NCBI GenBank assembly: GCA_002707025.1
Contig: PALG01000033.1
Span: 1-64,000, forward strand
DNA length: 64,000 nt
Direction of reading: 5' to 3'
From: Flavobacteriaceae bacterium
GTDB lineage: Bacteria; Bacteroidota; Bacteroidia; Flavobacteriales; Flavobacteriaceae
Position 1 is the first letter of the stretch. Each line of letters opens with the position of its first letter. This document shows positions 27,677 to 37,221 of the stretch, piece by piece. The notes under the pieces were generated by a model, which did not search any database, was not told the DNA's origin, and was given only the letters and a program-made list of their open reading frames with translations. The position numbers were made by a program, and so were the translations under genes.

Positions 27677-27745
27677 TTGGCGGCTTTTTGTAAGTATGTT
27701 TTTTAAGCTGCGTCTAACCACGCATCACTTATCAAACCACTCACA

Positions 27746-28144
27746 ATGAACACTTTTCACACAATTCTTCGTATTGGCTTAGGCGTCCTTTTGTTGTTAT
27801 TCGGATTCAATAAATTTTTTTGGTTTTTAAAAGATTTTGATTTTACGGGTTACCCTGAAGCGGAATACTTATTTGAAGCGCTACGCTATTCTTGGAGCGA
27901 ACCCTCTGGAAAAGGATATATTATGAATTTAGTAGGTCTTACAGAAGTAGTCTCCGGATTGTTATTGGTGCTTCATAAATGGACTCCATTTGCCTTAATA
28001 ATCCTAGTGCCCATTTCTATAAATCTAGTCGCTTTTCATCTTTTTGTAAATCTTCCCAATATAGGGCCAGCGTTACTGGTTGCTTTAGTGAATGGATATT
28101 TAATTTATAGAAACTGGAGTGCCTTTAAGCCCCTATTTCAATAA
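27746..28144 (+). CDS. DoxX-like membrane protein (paralogue 1)
   Basis: This 132-residue inner-membrane protein has four hydrophobic helices: near 5-30 (RIGLGVLLLLFGFNKFFWFL), 60-80, 84-105 and 108-125. The C terminus reads NWSAFKPLFQ. The fold and length match the DoxX/DoxD-like quinone-associated membrane protein family. A second copy at 31338 has clear similarity (ILFGLNKF, PISINI, FHLF, PLFQ), so the pair probably arose by duplication. In other bacteria DoxX-like proteins take part in quinone or sulfur redox chemistry. The exact role here cannot be read. Confidence 0.82.
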   Translation: MNTFHTILRIGLGVLLLLFGFNKFFWFLKDFDFTGYPEAEYLFEALRYSWSEPSGKGYIMNLVGLTEVVSGLLLVLHKWTPFALIILVPISINLVAFHLFVNLPNIGPALLVALVNGYLIYRNWSAFKPLFQ

Positions 28145-28234
28145 CTTTCCTATAAACAAGGGGTTAAAATACCATTGCATAAAAGTTTTTCTTACATTTA
28201 GGACGTTTTTAAAAAAAGATTAAGAATACGTTCC

Positions 28235-29620
28235 ATGAAAATTAAATTATTAACATTTGGAATCTTAGGGATTTCTCTGGTTTCTTTATTACAATCTTGT
28301 AAGTCTGATGACGCCGATGCTTACACCCCCATAAACATTATTGCAGAGGCAGATGTTTCGGAGGTTTTTCAAGATGAAACGCTTACGATTCCTATTTTTG
28401 ATAACGATCAAAATATTCCAGAAAATGCTACCGTCCAAATCGAAGGCCTTGGTACTGGTGCCGTTCAATTATTGGACCCCAATAATACTCCCAATACTAT
28501 TTTGGATGATGTTATTGAATATGTTCCTAACGCAAATTATTCGGAAACAGACACTTTTCAATATACCATTTGCGACGAAGAAGGAATGAGTTGTGATAGT
28601 GCGGAAGTTTCTATAAAAATATATAAACCCCTCAATATCGATTTAGGAGCGTTGCCTTATGAAAAGTTGTCGGATTATAATTTCTTTTATGCTTCCTTAG
28701 CAAATCAGGAGCCTGTTCCTGGAGTACTTCCTTATGAACCCATAAGTACTCTTTTTACAGATTATGCCCATAAAAAAAGATTTGTTTGGATGCCCAAGGG
28801 GGTTTCCGCAGAATATGTTGGAGATGGTGACCTGCTTAACTTTCCTGACGGAGCGATCCTTGTTAAAACTTTCTACTACGATAATGTCTTGCCTTCAAAT
28901 ACAACTCAAATAATTGAAACCCGTTTGCTTATTAAACGTGGAGGGACTTGGGAATTTGCAGATTATATTTGGGACGAAGCCCAACAAGAAGCCATTTTGA
29001 ATACTTCGGGAAATGGAGCAAATGTTCCTATTGAATGGGTCCAAAATGGAGAAACCAGAAGTATTAATTACCGAATTCCTTCTACCGCAGAGTGCTTTAT
29101 TTGTCATAAAAATTCGGACCAAATTATTCCGATAGGCCCTAAACCCCAAAACTTGAATGGAAATTACCAAGACGGGCTTACTTCTTTCAATCAGTTACAA
29201 AGATGGATCGAAGAAGGCTATTTAATGAGTAATCTACCTCCAAATATTGAAACGGTCATCGATTGGGAAGATACTTCCGAAGCTATCGAGCTTAGGGTAC
29301 GCTCTTATATGGATATTAACTGTGCGCATTGCCATGTCGATGGAGGTCATTGTGGGGCGCGTTCTATCCGACTTGCTTTCCGGGAAAGTTCAGATCTTGA
29401 AAATATGGGGGTATGCTCCATTCCAGATATGCCTATTCCAGGATACGATGATACTACTTTAATTGTTCCTGGAGAAGCCGATAATTCTATCCTATTTTTC
29501 CGAGTGGCAACCACTCAAGAGGAGTATAGAATGCCTATGACCGGAAGAACCATAGCCCACGATGAATTTGTAACCTTATTAGAAGAATGGATCAATTCTT
29601 TAACCATAACTTGCGACTAA
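28235..29620 (+). CDS. Diheme c-type cytochrome lipoprotein (SO2930-like)
   Basis: This 461-residue protein is exported and lipid-anchored: the lipobox is LLQSC with Cys22 as the modified residue. Residues ~30-130 form an Ig/cadherin-like domain (SEVFQDETLTIPIFDND ... TFQYTICDEEG). The C-terminal part contains two heme c binding motifs, C287-x2-C290-H291 (CFICH) and C363-x2-C366-H367 (CAHCH). Its pattern resembles the SO2930-type diheme family, which is my inference. A T9SS protein follows 16 bp downstream and probably shares its transcript. Electron donor or acceptor roles are likely, with no partner visible. Confidence 0.85.
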   Translation: MKIKLLTFGILGISLVSLLQSCKSDDADAYTPINIIAEADVSEVFQDETLTIPIFDNDQNIPENATVQIEGLGTGAVQLLDPNNTPNTILDDVIEYVPNANYSETDTFQYTICDEEGMSCDSAEVSIKIYKPLNIDLGALPYEKLSDYNFFYASLANQEPVPGVLPYEPISTLFTDYAHKKRFVWMPKGVSAEYVGDGDLLNFPDGAILVKTFYYDNVLPSNTTQIIETRLLIKRGGTWEFADYIWDEAQQEAILNTSGNGANVPIEWVQNGETRSINYRIPSTAECFICHKNSDQIIPIGPKPQNLNGNYQDGLTSFNQLQRWIEEGYLMSNLPPNIETVIDWEDTSEAIELRVRSYMDINCAHCHVDGGHCGARSIRLAFRESSDLENMGVCSIPDMPIPGYDDTTLIVPGEADNSILFFRVATTQEEYRMPMTGRTIAHDEFVTLLEEWINSLTITCD

Positions 29621-29636
29621 CTTTTATTATTAAATT

Positions 29637-31247
29637 ATGAAAAATAGATACCTATTAATAATTACTCTTTTGGCTTTCGTTTCAGGATATGCCCAAGTGT
29701 CATTTACACCACAAGCTAACAATACCACAGGTTCCGATAGAGCCGTAGTAGATATGAATGGAGATTTTTTAGACGATATTGTCTCTATAACCTCCACAAA
29801 TATTCAGATTTTTTACCAACAACCCGATGGAAGCTTCGTTGAAACCAATATTACCACCAATATTGCCGACAATACTCCTTCTTGGAGTCTCGCTGCAGCA
29901 GATTATGATGGTAATGGGTATACCGATTTACTCTATGGTGGAGGGAACGGAGTAACTTTTATGCGCGCCAATAATGATGGTACCGCTTACTCTGAAGTTA
30001 CCTTTACCGAATATGTTTTCTCGCAACGATCCAACTTTGTAGACATTAATAATGACGGCCACTTAGATGCTTTTGTATGTCATGACGTAGAGCCTAATGT
30101 ATATTTTATCAATGACGGAAGCGGAAACTTTACTTTTAATCAAGGAGGTATTGGGGACTATCCTACGGGTGGTCATTACGGATCGGTATGGATTGATTAC
30201 GATAATGATGGCGATATGGACATGTTCAACGCAAAGTGTAATGTAAGTGGAGTGCTCAATGAACGAAGTGAAGATGAACTTCACAATAATGACGGTTCTG
30301 GAAACTTTACTGAAGTAGGGGCTGCAGCAGGATTGGAAGATCAAATGCAGACTTGGTCCTCGGCTTGGGCAGATTTTGATAACGATGGGGACATGGATGT
30401 CTTTGGGGGAAGTAGCAACAATGGCGATCCCCATAAATTGAAAATCAATAATGGAGATGGAACTTTTACTGAAATTACCAATACAACGGGGATTAATGTC
30501 CTAACCGCAACAGGTATTGAAAACTGTGCTTACGACTTTAATAATGATGGGTATGCAGATATCGCTTCCAATGGAAACATTCTTTTAAACAATGGAGATT
30601 TAACTTTCACCGTAGTATCCAATGTTATTCCTAGTAATAACGGTTCGTTTGGAGACCTCAACAATGATGGTTTTATAGATTCCTTTACAGGAGGAACCAT
30701 CTATTATAATGATGGGAATGACAACAACTGGATTACCATCAATACTGTGGGGGTAGACAGTAACCTGAATGGAATTGGAGCTCGCGTAACCATTACTTCA
30801 GACCTCGGAACCCAGATTCGTGATGTTAGGAGCGGTGAGGGCTTCCGTTACATGAGTACGCTTAATACGCATTTCGGTCTTGGACAGGATACCGAAATTG
30901 CCACCATTACCATTACCTGGCCTTCAGGATTGGTAGACACCCTTGAAGATGTGGCAGTAAATCAAGTAATTAACGTAGCAGAAGGATCTACCATTTTAGG
31001 AGTTACCGATAATGGATTGGACAATCTATTCATTTACCCTAACCCTGTTTCAGAAAATTTACAGATTTCTACCCTGAAAGATTTTTCAAACCCTTTTTAT
31101 TCCATTTTTGACATTCAAGGAAAAATGGTTACTTCAGGAAAGCTTAAAGAGCCAACCATTAATGTAGGTTCATTGGCAAGTGGAAATTATGTTTTAAAAG
31201 TGTATGATGGCACTATTGCTAAAACACAAAAATTCATTAAGAACTAG
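29637..31247 (+). CDS. FG-GAP/VCBS and ASPIC-UnbV repeat protein with T9SS type A sorting domain
   Basis: This is a 536-residue secreted protein. It has a signal peptide cleaved near GYA-QVS, then repeated blade motifs of the FG-GAP/VCBS kind with D-x-D-G-D-G-D-style calcium loops (DYDNDGDMDMF, DFDNDGDMDVFGG, DFNNDGYADIA, DLNNDGFIDSF). These predict a beta-propeller. An ASPIC/UnbV domain follows (GVDSNLNGIGARVTITS, then RSGEGFRYMS, HFGLGQ). The last ~75 residues form the T9SS type A domain (YPNPVSENLQIS ... FIKN). It follows the diheme lipoprotein by 16 bp and precedes the second DoxX gene across a terminator. Function unknown. Confidence 0.9.
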   Translation: MKNRYLLIITLLAFVSGYAQVSFTPQANNTTGSDRAVVDMNGDFLDDIVSITSTNIQIFYQQPDGSFVETNITTNIADNTPSWSLAAADYDGNGYTDLLYGGGNGVTFMRANNDGTAYSEVTFTEYVFSQRSNFVDINNDGHLDAFVCHDVEPNVYFINDGSGNFTFNQGGIGDYPTGGHYGSVWIDYDNDGDMDMFNAKCNVSGVLNERSEDELHNNDGSGNFTEVGAAAGLEDQMQTWSSAWADFDNDGDMDVFGGSSNNGDPHKLKINNGDGTFTEITNTTGINVLTATGIENCAYDFNNDGYADIASNGNILLNNGDLTFTVVSNVIPSNNGSFGDLNNDGFIDSFTGGTIYYNDGNDNNWITINTVGVDSNLNGIGARVTITSDLGTQIRDVRSGEGFRYMSTLNTHFGLGQDTEIATITITWPSGLVDTLEDVAVNQVINVAEGSTILGVTDNGLDNLFIYPNPVSENLQISTLKDFSNPFYSIFDIQGKMVTSGKLKEPTINVGSLASGNYVLKVYDGTIAKTQKFIKN

Positions 31248-31270
31248 ATCATTTCTTAACCTTTTGATTC

Positions 31271-31305
31271 AAAAACCGTTAGTTTCGTAAACTGACGGTT
31301 TTTTT
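31271..31305 (+). terminator. Rho-independent terminator of the diheme/ASPIC operon
   Basis: A 12 bp stem (aaccgttagttt with aaactgacggtt, one G-T wobble) with a 3 nt CGT loop is followed by a T tract. Confidence 0.9.
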
Positions 31306-31337
31306 AGTATCTTTAAGTAAACTCAAAATCACCAACC

Positions 31338-31721
31338 ATGAATTCAACGTTTACTAAAATCCTTTGCTTTCTCTTGGCCCTTGTTTTAATCTTATTTGGT
31401 TTGAACAAGTTCATTGAATTTAGTTTTCTCCCTCTTCCGCAGTTGCCCGAAAGTGCAGCCAATTTTATGACCTCCCTTTCTGCTACTGGCTATGTGCTTC
31501 CTATTGTTGGGGCTTTGGAAGTCGGGATTGGTTTACTGCTTTTATTCCGAAAATGGGTTGCTTTTGCCCTATTACTGCTCGCCCCAATTTCCATCAATAT
31601 TTTCCTTTTCCACTTATTCCTAGACATGCCAGGAATTATCCCTGCTATTATTATTGTACTCATTAATGGAATTTTAATATATAAATATTGGAACGCTTAT
31701 AGACCTTTATTTCAATATTAG
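31338..31721 (+). CDS. DoxX-like membrane protein (paralogue 2)
   Basis: The second DoxX-like protein has 127 residues and four membrane segments. It aligns with paralogue 1: VLILFGLNKFIEF with LLLLFGFNKFFWF, then EVGIGLLLLFRKW with EVVSGLLLVLHKW, then PISINIFLFHLF with PISINLVAFHLF. Both end in a PLFQ stretch (here PLFQY). The start is placed at ATG 31338, 22 bp after a TATCTTTA -7-like box (31308-31315). It lies between the FG-GAP T9SS protein and the S9 peptidase. It may support a surface redox function, but direct evidence is lacking. Confidence 0.82.
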   Translation: MNSTFTKILCFLLALVLILFGLNKFIEFSFLPLPQLPESAANFMTSLSATGYVLPIVGALEVGIGLLLLFRKWVAFALLLLAPISINIFLFHLFLDMPGIIPAIIIVLINGILIYKYWNAYRPLFQY

Positions 31722-31790
31722 GGTTTCTACTTTTTTAAATGGCTAAAAGCCTAACTTTTACTATTTTTATGGTTTCTAAATCATTCTTTA

Positions 31791-33950
31791 ATGAAGTATT
31801 CTGTTTTTTTGTTAGCAGCCCTAATTTTTACGAGCTGTAAAGTATATGTAAAAAAAGATCCTATTATTGTGAACTATCCTACAACGAAAAAGGTGGACAC
31901 GGTAGACACCTATTTCGGAACCGATGTAAAAGACCCTTATCGATGGCTCGAAGACGATAGAAGTGCCGAAACCGAGGCCTGGGTAAAAGCCGAGAATAAA
32001 GTTACTTTTAACTACCTAGATACCATTCCGTATCGCAATGAATTAAAAGAGCGTCTTTCCAATCTATGGAATTATGAAAAAGTAGGTCCTCCTTTCAAAG
32101 AAGGCGAGTACACTTATTTTTATAAAAACGACGGACTTCAAAACCAATATGTAATTTACCGCTATAAAACAGGAGAGGATCCTTCCACCGCAGAGATTTT
32201 TATTGACCCAAATAAATTTAAGGACGATGGGACCATTTCCTTGGGTGGCTTAAGTTTTTCCAAAAATGGTAAAATAGCTGCTTATAGTATTTCTGAAGGA
32301 GGAAGTGATTGGCGAAAAGTACTGGTCATGGACGCCGAAACCAAGGAAATTGTGGAAGATACTTTGATGGATGTGAAATTTAGTGGCCTGTCATGGAAAG
32401 GCAATGAAGGGTTTTATTACTCTAGCTACGACAAGCCTAAAGGAAGTGAACTTTCTGCAAAAACCGATCAGCACAAACTCTATTATCACACTTTGGGTAC
32501 TTCTCAAAAAGAAGATCAATTGGTCTTTGGAGGTACAGCTGCCGAAAAACATCGCTATGTAAGTGGCTATGTAACTGAAGATGATAAATACCTAGTGGTA
32601 AGTGCAAGTATTTCTACGTCTGGAAATAAGCTATTTATCAAGGATTTAGATGCTCCAAAAAGTGATTTTATCACGATATTGGACCATACCGATAGTGACA
32701 CCTACGTCATGGAAAATGAAGGAAGCACCTTATTCTTAAACACCAATCTAAATGCACCCAATAAAAAGGTGGTAAAAGTTGATGCTAGTAATCCCACTCC
32801 CGATCAATGGCAAGATGTGATTCCTGAAACCGAAAATGTACTTAACCCTTCTTCTGGAGGAAACTATATTTTTGCCAATTACATGATCGATGCCATCTCC
32901 AAAGTATTTCAATACGATTTTGATGGAAATCTGGTACGTGAAATTGAATTGCCTGGAGTAGGAAGTGCAGGCGGATTCGGTGCTAAAAAAGAGGAAACCG
33001 AATTGTATTATTCCTTTACCAACTACACCACTCCTGGTAGTATTTACAGATACAATATGGAAACAGGGGAGTCTGAATTGTACAGAAAACCTGAAATCGA
33101 TTTCCAACCTGAAAATTATGAAAGCAAACAAGTTTTCTATACTTCTAAGGATGGAACCAAAGTTCCTATGATAATTACCCATAAAAAAGGAATAAAATTG
33201 GATGGAAAAAACCCAACCATTCTCTATGGTTATGGCGGTTTCAACATCAGCCTTACCCCTAGTTTCAGTATCACCAATGCCGTTTGGATGGAGCAAGGAG
33301 GAATTTATGCGGTACCCAACCTACGAGGAGGGGGTGAATATGGAAAAGAATGGCACAAAGCAGGAACCAAAATGCAAAAGCAAAATGTTTTTGACGATTT
33401 TATCGCTGCTGCGGAATACCTTATTGAAAACAACTATACGTCCAAAGAATATTTAGCCGTTCGAGGTGGTTCAAATGGTGGGCTTTTAGTAGGCGCTGTC
33501 ATGACGCAACGCCCCGATTTAATGCAGGTGGCCCTTCCTGCCGTAGGGGTTTTGGATATGTTGCGCTACCATACCTTTACTGCAGGTGCTGGATGGGCGT
33601 ATGACTATGGAACGGCTGAGGACAATCAAGAAATGTTTGAATATCTAAAAGGATACTCTCCCGTTCATAACGTAAAAGAAGGGGTTTCTTACCCCGCTAC
33701 TTTAATCACAACCGGTGATCATGACGATCGGGTGGTTCCAGCCCATAGCTTTAAGTTTGCGGCCGAATTACAAGAAAAACAAACAGGTAACAATCCCGTG
33801 CTTATTCGAATCGAAACCGATGCTGGACATGGTGCTGGGACCCCTGTGAGTAAAACTATTGAACAATATGCCGATATTTTTGGTTTTACCCTTTACAACA
33901 TGGGGTATAAAGTACTTCCCGAAACCGTAAATAAAGGAGTAAAAGAATAA
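31791..33950 (+). CDS. Prolyl oligopeptidase family serine peptidase (S9A), lipoprotein
   Basis: This 719-residue peptidase is lipid-anchored in the envelope (lipobox FTSC, Cys16). The N-terminal ~400 residues form a seven-bladed propeller that limits substrate size, and the C-terminal catalytic domain shows nucleophile Ser561 in [10 protein letters not shown], an Asp in [12 protein letters not shown] and His680 in AGHGAG. These are the landmarks of subfamily S9A (prolyl oligopeptidase). The family cleaves after proline in short peptides. Peptide supply from the environment is a plausible role. A strong terminator follows 19 bp after the stop. Confidence 0.95.
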   Translation: MKYSVFLLAALIFTSCKVYVKKDPIIVNYPTTKKVDTVDTYFGTDVKDPYRWLEDDRSAETEAWVKAENKVTFNYLDTIPYRNELKERLSNLWNYEKVGPPFKEGEYTYFYKNDGLQNQYVIYRYKTGEDPSTAEIFIDPNKFKDDGTISLGGLSFSKNGKIAAYSISEGGSDWRKVLVMDAETKEIVEDTLMDVKFSGLSWKGNEGFYYSSYDKPKGSELSAKTDQHKLYYHTLGTSQKEDQLVFGGTAAEKHRYVSGYVTEDDKYLVVSASISTSGNKLFIKDLDAPKSDFITILDHTDSDTYVMENEGSTLFLNTNLNAPNKKVVKVDASNPTPDQWQDVIPETENVLNPSSGGNYIFANYMIDAISKVFQYDFDGNLVREIELPGVGSAGGFGAKKEETELYYSFTNYTTPGSIYRYNMETGESELYRKPEIDFQPENYESKQVFYTSKDGTKVPMIITHKKGIKLDGKNPTILYGYGGFNISLTPSFSITNAVWMEQGGIYAVPNLRGGGEYGKEWHKAGTKMQKQNVFDDFIAAAEYLIENNYTSKEYLAVRGGSNGGLLVGAVMTQRPDLMQVALPAVGVLDMLRYHTFTAGAGWAYDYGTAEDNQEMFEYLKGYSPVHNVKEGVSYPATLITTGDHDDRVVPAHSFKFAAELQEKQTGNNPVLIRIETDAGHGAGTPVSKTIEQYADIFGFTLYNMGYKVLPETVNKGVKE

Positions 33951-33968
33951 CCATCTAAAAAATTTGAT

Positions 33969-34004
33969 AAAGCTGTCGTCCCCCTAAAGTTCGACAGCTT
34001 TTTT
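33969..34004 (+). terminator. Rho-independent terminator of the S9 peptidase gene
   Basis: A perfect 10 bp stem aaagctgtcg/cgacagcttt with a 13 nt loop is followed by a T run. Confidence 0.9.
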
Positions 34005-34011
34005 GTGAGGT

Positions 34012-34953
34012 ATGCTAAACGTTTCCATTTCATCTTTTTCTTACGATCAAAAAGAAATTCTTAAGGATATTTCGGTGGTGCTGGAACAGGGGGAACATCT
34101 TTCTATCTTGGGGGAGAGTGGCTGCGGAAAAACTACGTTACTTCACCTTGTGTATGGATTGCTCCATTTGGAAAACGGTACAATTTTCTACAATGAAAAA
34201 GAATTATTGGGACCCAATTTTAATCTAATTCCTGGGGAAGATTTCATGAAATTAGTGTCACAGGAATTAAATATCATGCCCTTTATTTCCGTAGCAGAGA
34301 ACATGGCAACCCATTTACCTAGGGTCAACCTTAAAAACGACGAGAAACGCATCAATGAACTTTTAGAAATAGTATCATTAAAGTCTCATGCTCATAAAAT
34401 GACGAAAACCCTTAGTGGTGGACAAAAACAGCGTGTTGCTATTGCAAAAGCCTTGGCTCAAAAGCCAAAAGTGCTTTTGCTAGATGAGCCTTTTAGTCAT
34501 ATCGATACTTTTAAAAAGAATGTATTACGAAGAAAGCTTTTTAATTATCTGAAAGAAGAGAACATTACCTGTATCACTGCGACCCATGATACCGAGGAAG
34601 CCTTATCATTTTCAGATAGGATCCTACTTCTAAAAGAGGGAAAAATGGAGCGGCTCGATACCCCTCAGGCTATTTTTTCAAAATTGGAAAACACCTACCA
34701 AGCAGGCTTTTTTGGGGAAGTTTCTATTATTCCGAAGGGAATATTCGGTTCTAAGGAATTAACCTTACTTCCACATCAATTAGCACTTTCTGAAGAGAAA
34801 ACGCCGCTAAAAGTCACTGTTAAAAACAATTATTACAAAGGAACACACTATTTGATAGAAGGCCAATTAAGTTCCTCAACAAGGATATTTTTCTATAACG
34901 ATTCTTCCTTAAAAAATCACGCTCAAGTGTACTTAAGCCTAACTAATTCTTAA
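34012..34953 (+). CDS. ABC transporter ATP-binding protein without a neighbouring permease
   Basis: This is a 313-residue cytoplasmic ATPase subunit. Walker A is GESGCGKTT (34-42), the signature motif is LSGGQKQRVAIAKAL near residue 131, Walker B LLLDEPFSHID, and the switch His THDTEEALSFSD near 187. The C-terminal ~80 residues (HQLALS, then KVTVKNNYYKGTHYLIEGQL) resemble the TOBE-type regulatory extension of Fe, Pot/Cys and spermidine-type importer ATPases. No permease or binding protein lies nearby, so it is an orphan here. It overlaps the convergent GreA-like gene by 15 bp at the 3' end. Confidence 0.88.
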   Translation: MLNVSISSFSYDQKEILKDISVVLEQGEHLSILGESGCGKTTLLHLVYGLLHLENGTIFYNEKELLGPNFNLIPGEDFMKLVSQELNIMPFISVAENMATHLPRVNLKNDEKRINELLEIVSLKSHAHKMTKTLSGGQKQRVAIAKALAQKPKVLLLDEPFSHIDTFKKNVLRRKLFNYLKEENITCITATHDTEEALSFSDRILLLKEGKMERLDTPQAIFSKLENTYQAGFFGEVSIIPKGIFGSKELTLLPHQLALSEEKTPLKVTVKNNYYKGTHYLIEGQLSSSTRIFFYNDSSLKNHAQVYLSLTNS

Positions 34954-35400
34954 AATGGTTTGCTCTTTTTGATTGAAAGTAAGCTCCTCCCCTTTCTTTT
35001 TCCCTTTTAAAAGTTCTCCTATGGGAGAGTTTAAAGCCACACATAAATAATTTTCTTCATCTAGCATTACTGCACCAATAGAGAGGCTCATGAAATAGGT
35101 TGCTTGTGAGGTTTTTACCAAACTCCCCAAACGCACGTAATCTGAAACCGTTGTAATATCTACCTTTTTCAATAATTCTTTTATCGCCTGCACTTCATAC
35201 ATTTGCTTGGTCGCATTTTCCCGATCAATCTGCAACATAGCCCTACCTGTTTCATGTTTGTCGCCAGCACTACTTTTGGTTTCTTCTTCCAAAGACTCAT
35301 CTATATCGGCAATGGTTTGCTTTATTTTTTGAAACCGCGTTTCTACTTTTTCAAAACAAGTTTGCAGTAAAGCCTGCTTAATTTCCTGCACGTTTGTCAT
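34939..35400 (-). CDS. GreA/GreB-like transcription factor-related protein
   Basis: The 153-residue protein has an N-terminal coiled-coil region (KVETRFQKIKQTIADIDESLEEET) and a C-terminal FKBP-like part ending SPIGELLKGKKKGEELTF. That last motif closely resembles the GreA C-terminal stretch SPIGRALIGKK. In database annotations such proteins are sometimes misnamed 3-oxoacyl-ACP synthase. The acidic tip of true GreA is not clear here (SAGDKHETGRAM), so transcript-cleavage activity is uncertain. It is the last gene of the DAO-mtgA-greA-like unit, overlapping mtgA by 23 bp and the convergent ABC gene by 15 bp. Confidence 0.75.
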   Translation of the reverse strand: MTNVQEIKQALLQTCFEKVETRFQKIKQTIADIDESLEEETKSSAGDKHETGRAMLQIDRENATKQMYEVQAIKELLKKVDITTVSDYVRLGSLVKTSQATYFMSLSIGAVMLDEENYLCVALNSPIGELLKGKKKGEELTFNQKEQTILRIS

Positions 35401-36079
35401 TGGGTTCTTTTAACGTAAATGTACCATAATTACGCATTTGTTGTATCACCCATTGGGTTCTTTTTTCAAGGTAAGGTGTTCTTTTGGATGCACTATATTT
35501 TCTTGGATTAGGAAGTATTACCGCCAAGGCAGCAGCTTCAGTTCTATGCAAGTGTTTCGCCTTTTTATGGAACCAATATTCTGAAGCGGCCTCTGCCCCG
35601 TAGACACCATTGCCCATTTCGATACTATTGAGATAGACTTCCATGATTCGCTCTTTACTCCAAAACAATTCAATTAAAAAAGTAAAATAAGTTTCCAATC
35701 CCTTACGAAACCAACTTCTTTCAGGCCATAAAAACACGTTTTTAGCGGTTTGTTGCGATATGGTACTTCCGCCTTTTAACTTTTTCCCTTTTTGATTGCT
35801 TTCATAGGCCTTTTGAATAGCCTTGTAATCAAATCCGTGATGGTTTATAAAATTCTGATCTTCGGCACAGATTACCGCTAATTGTAGCTCTTTTGAAATT
35901 TCGCTCAAAGGCACCCAGTCATGCTTTGTAGTGATGGTTTTATCCGATTCAAAATAACGAATGGCCATGAGTGGGGTATAGGCAACGGGTACCCACTTAT
36001 AAAGCAATACCCAAAGTATGCTGATCACAAAAAACCAGAGTAGCGTTTTGAAAAAAAACCTAAAAATTCGTCTAAGCAT
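35378..36079 (-). CDS. mtgA: Monofunctional biosynthetic peptidoglycan transglycosylase
   Basis: This GT51-family enzyme polymerises lipid II into glycan strands at the inner membrane. The 233 residues begin with a membrane anchor (FRFFFKTLLWFFVISILWVLLY, residues ~7-28), then the catalytic glutamate Glu73 in CAEDQNFINHHGFDYKAI. The GT51 motifs KGGSTISQQTAKNVFLWPERSW and EVYLNSIEMGNGVYGAEAAS follow, with the latter carrying the second catalytic Glu. No transpeptidase domain is present. It overlaps the following gene and lies 1 bp after the upstream DAO gene, so it is part of an operon. Confidence 0.95.
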   Translation of the reverse strand: MLRRIFRFFFKTLLWFFVISILWVLLYKWVPVAYTPLMAIRYFESDKTITTKHDWVPLSEISKELQLAVICAEDQNFINHHGFDYKAIQKAYESNQKGKKLKGGSTISQQTAKNVFLWPERSWFRKGLETYFTFLIELFWSKERIMEVYLNSIEMGNGVYGAEAASEYWFHKKAKHLHRTEAAALAVILPNPRKYSASKRTPYLEKRTQWVIQQMRNYGTFTLKEPNDKRAGN

Positions 36080-36080
36080 G

Positions 36081-37214
36081 TTATGAATTTACGCAATTGG
36101 CCAAGGAGGTACCCACAAATCCGCCAAGAGCTACCCCCATTCCACCCAAACGGACGGCACAGTATACATTTTCGGAAACTTTTTTAATAATGGGCTTCTT
36201 TTGATTTCCTACCCCCATAATTCCGCTCCATTGGTGTTCAATTTCAAATGAGGTGTTCGGTAAGATCATTTCGGAAAGAATTCGATGAAGTTCTTTCTGA
36301 ATGACCTCGGTAGTTTCTAATTGTGTGGTCGTTTCCCCTTCAAAATCTAGGTTTCGTCCTCCTCCAAGTAAAATTCTATCGTGAATATTTCGAAAATAGT
36401 AATACCCTCTATCCAAATGAAAAGTTCCTTTAATAGGTAAGTTTTGAATGGGTTTTGTAATAAGTACTTGCGCCCGGGCCGGTTGTAAATTTATTTCCGG
36501 CAACAACTCTTTTGCGAAGCCATTTGTGGCAATAAATAATTTTTTTGCTGAAAATTGCAGAAAATTAGCAAAATTGAGTAAAATTTGGTCGTTTTTAGCC
36601 GAAAACGAGTCAATTTTGACTGAATTTAGTATAAAAACGCCTTTTTTTTGACATTTTTGAAGCAAGGCCTGCATCATTTTTCCGGTATCAATCTGACCTT
36701 CAAATTGATTAAAAATGAGTTGTTTTTGGATGTTTTTGAATGAAAATGGGTCGTTTTTTATAGAAAAAGGGTCATTTTTAGTAAAAAGTGCTTCTTTAAT
36801 CAAATTATTGACATACTCAAGATTTGAAACACATTCTTCAAATAATTCGGTATCATTTTCAGCAAAAACCTCATAACCGCCCCACTCTTGATAATCAATA
36901 TTTTTATCCCCTAATGTATTCCGAAGCCATCGAAGGCCTTCAAAACGGTTTTTAAGTAATTGGATTACTTCTGCTTCTGAATGGCTTTTTAAATCGTCCC
37001 GTATTTCCGAAACACTTCCAAAACAAGCAAACCCGGCATTTTTGGTACTAGCGCCACTAGGAAGGGTTCCTTTTTCAAGCACTACAATTTTAGCATTTGG
37101 ATGATTCTCTCTTAAAGAAAGTGCACAGCTTAGGCCCACGATTCCACTGCCAATAATGGCAAAATCGACCTCCGAGAGCCAAGTTTGCTGTTCCCAATAC
37201 GATAATTGATTCAT
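36081..37214 (-). CDS. FAD-dependent oxidoreductase (D-amino-acid oxidase-like)
   Basis: This 377-residue flavoprotein has the Rossmann FAD motif AIIGSGIVGLSCALSL near residue 19 and the substrate-domain signature RAQVLITKPI near 248. Other parts match the DAO fold (SGASTKNAGFACFG; NQFEGQIDTGKMM). A peculiarity is a tandem seven-residue duplication near 150-163 (KNDPFSI/KNDPFSF), with another SAKNDQ-like stretch near 205, produced by short DNA repeats around 36577-36602 and 36748-36787. The substrate cannot be read from sequence. It is the first gene in the mtgA/GreA-like unit. Its start codon lies only 8 nt beyond the T run of the accBC terminator. Confidence 0.88.
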   Translation of the reverse strand: MNQLSYWEQQTWLSEVDFAIIGSGIVGLSCALSLRENHPNAKIVVLEKGTLPSGASTKNAGFACFGSVSEIRDDLKSHSEAEVIQLLKNRFEGLRWLRNTLGDKNIDYQEWGGYEVFAENDTELFEECVSNLEYVNNLIKEALFTKNDPFSIKNDPFSFKNIQKQLIFNQFEGQIDTGKMMQALLQKCQKKGVFILNSVKIDSFSAKNDQILLNFANFLQFSAKKLFIATNGFAKELLPEINLQPARAQVLITKPIQNLPIKGTFHLDRGYYYFRNIHDRILLGGGRNLDFEGETTTQLETTEVIQKELHRILSEMILPNTSFEIEHQWSGIMGVGNQKKPIIKKVSENVYCAVRLGGMGVALGGFVGTSLANCVNS

Positions 37215-37221
37215 ACGCTCA

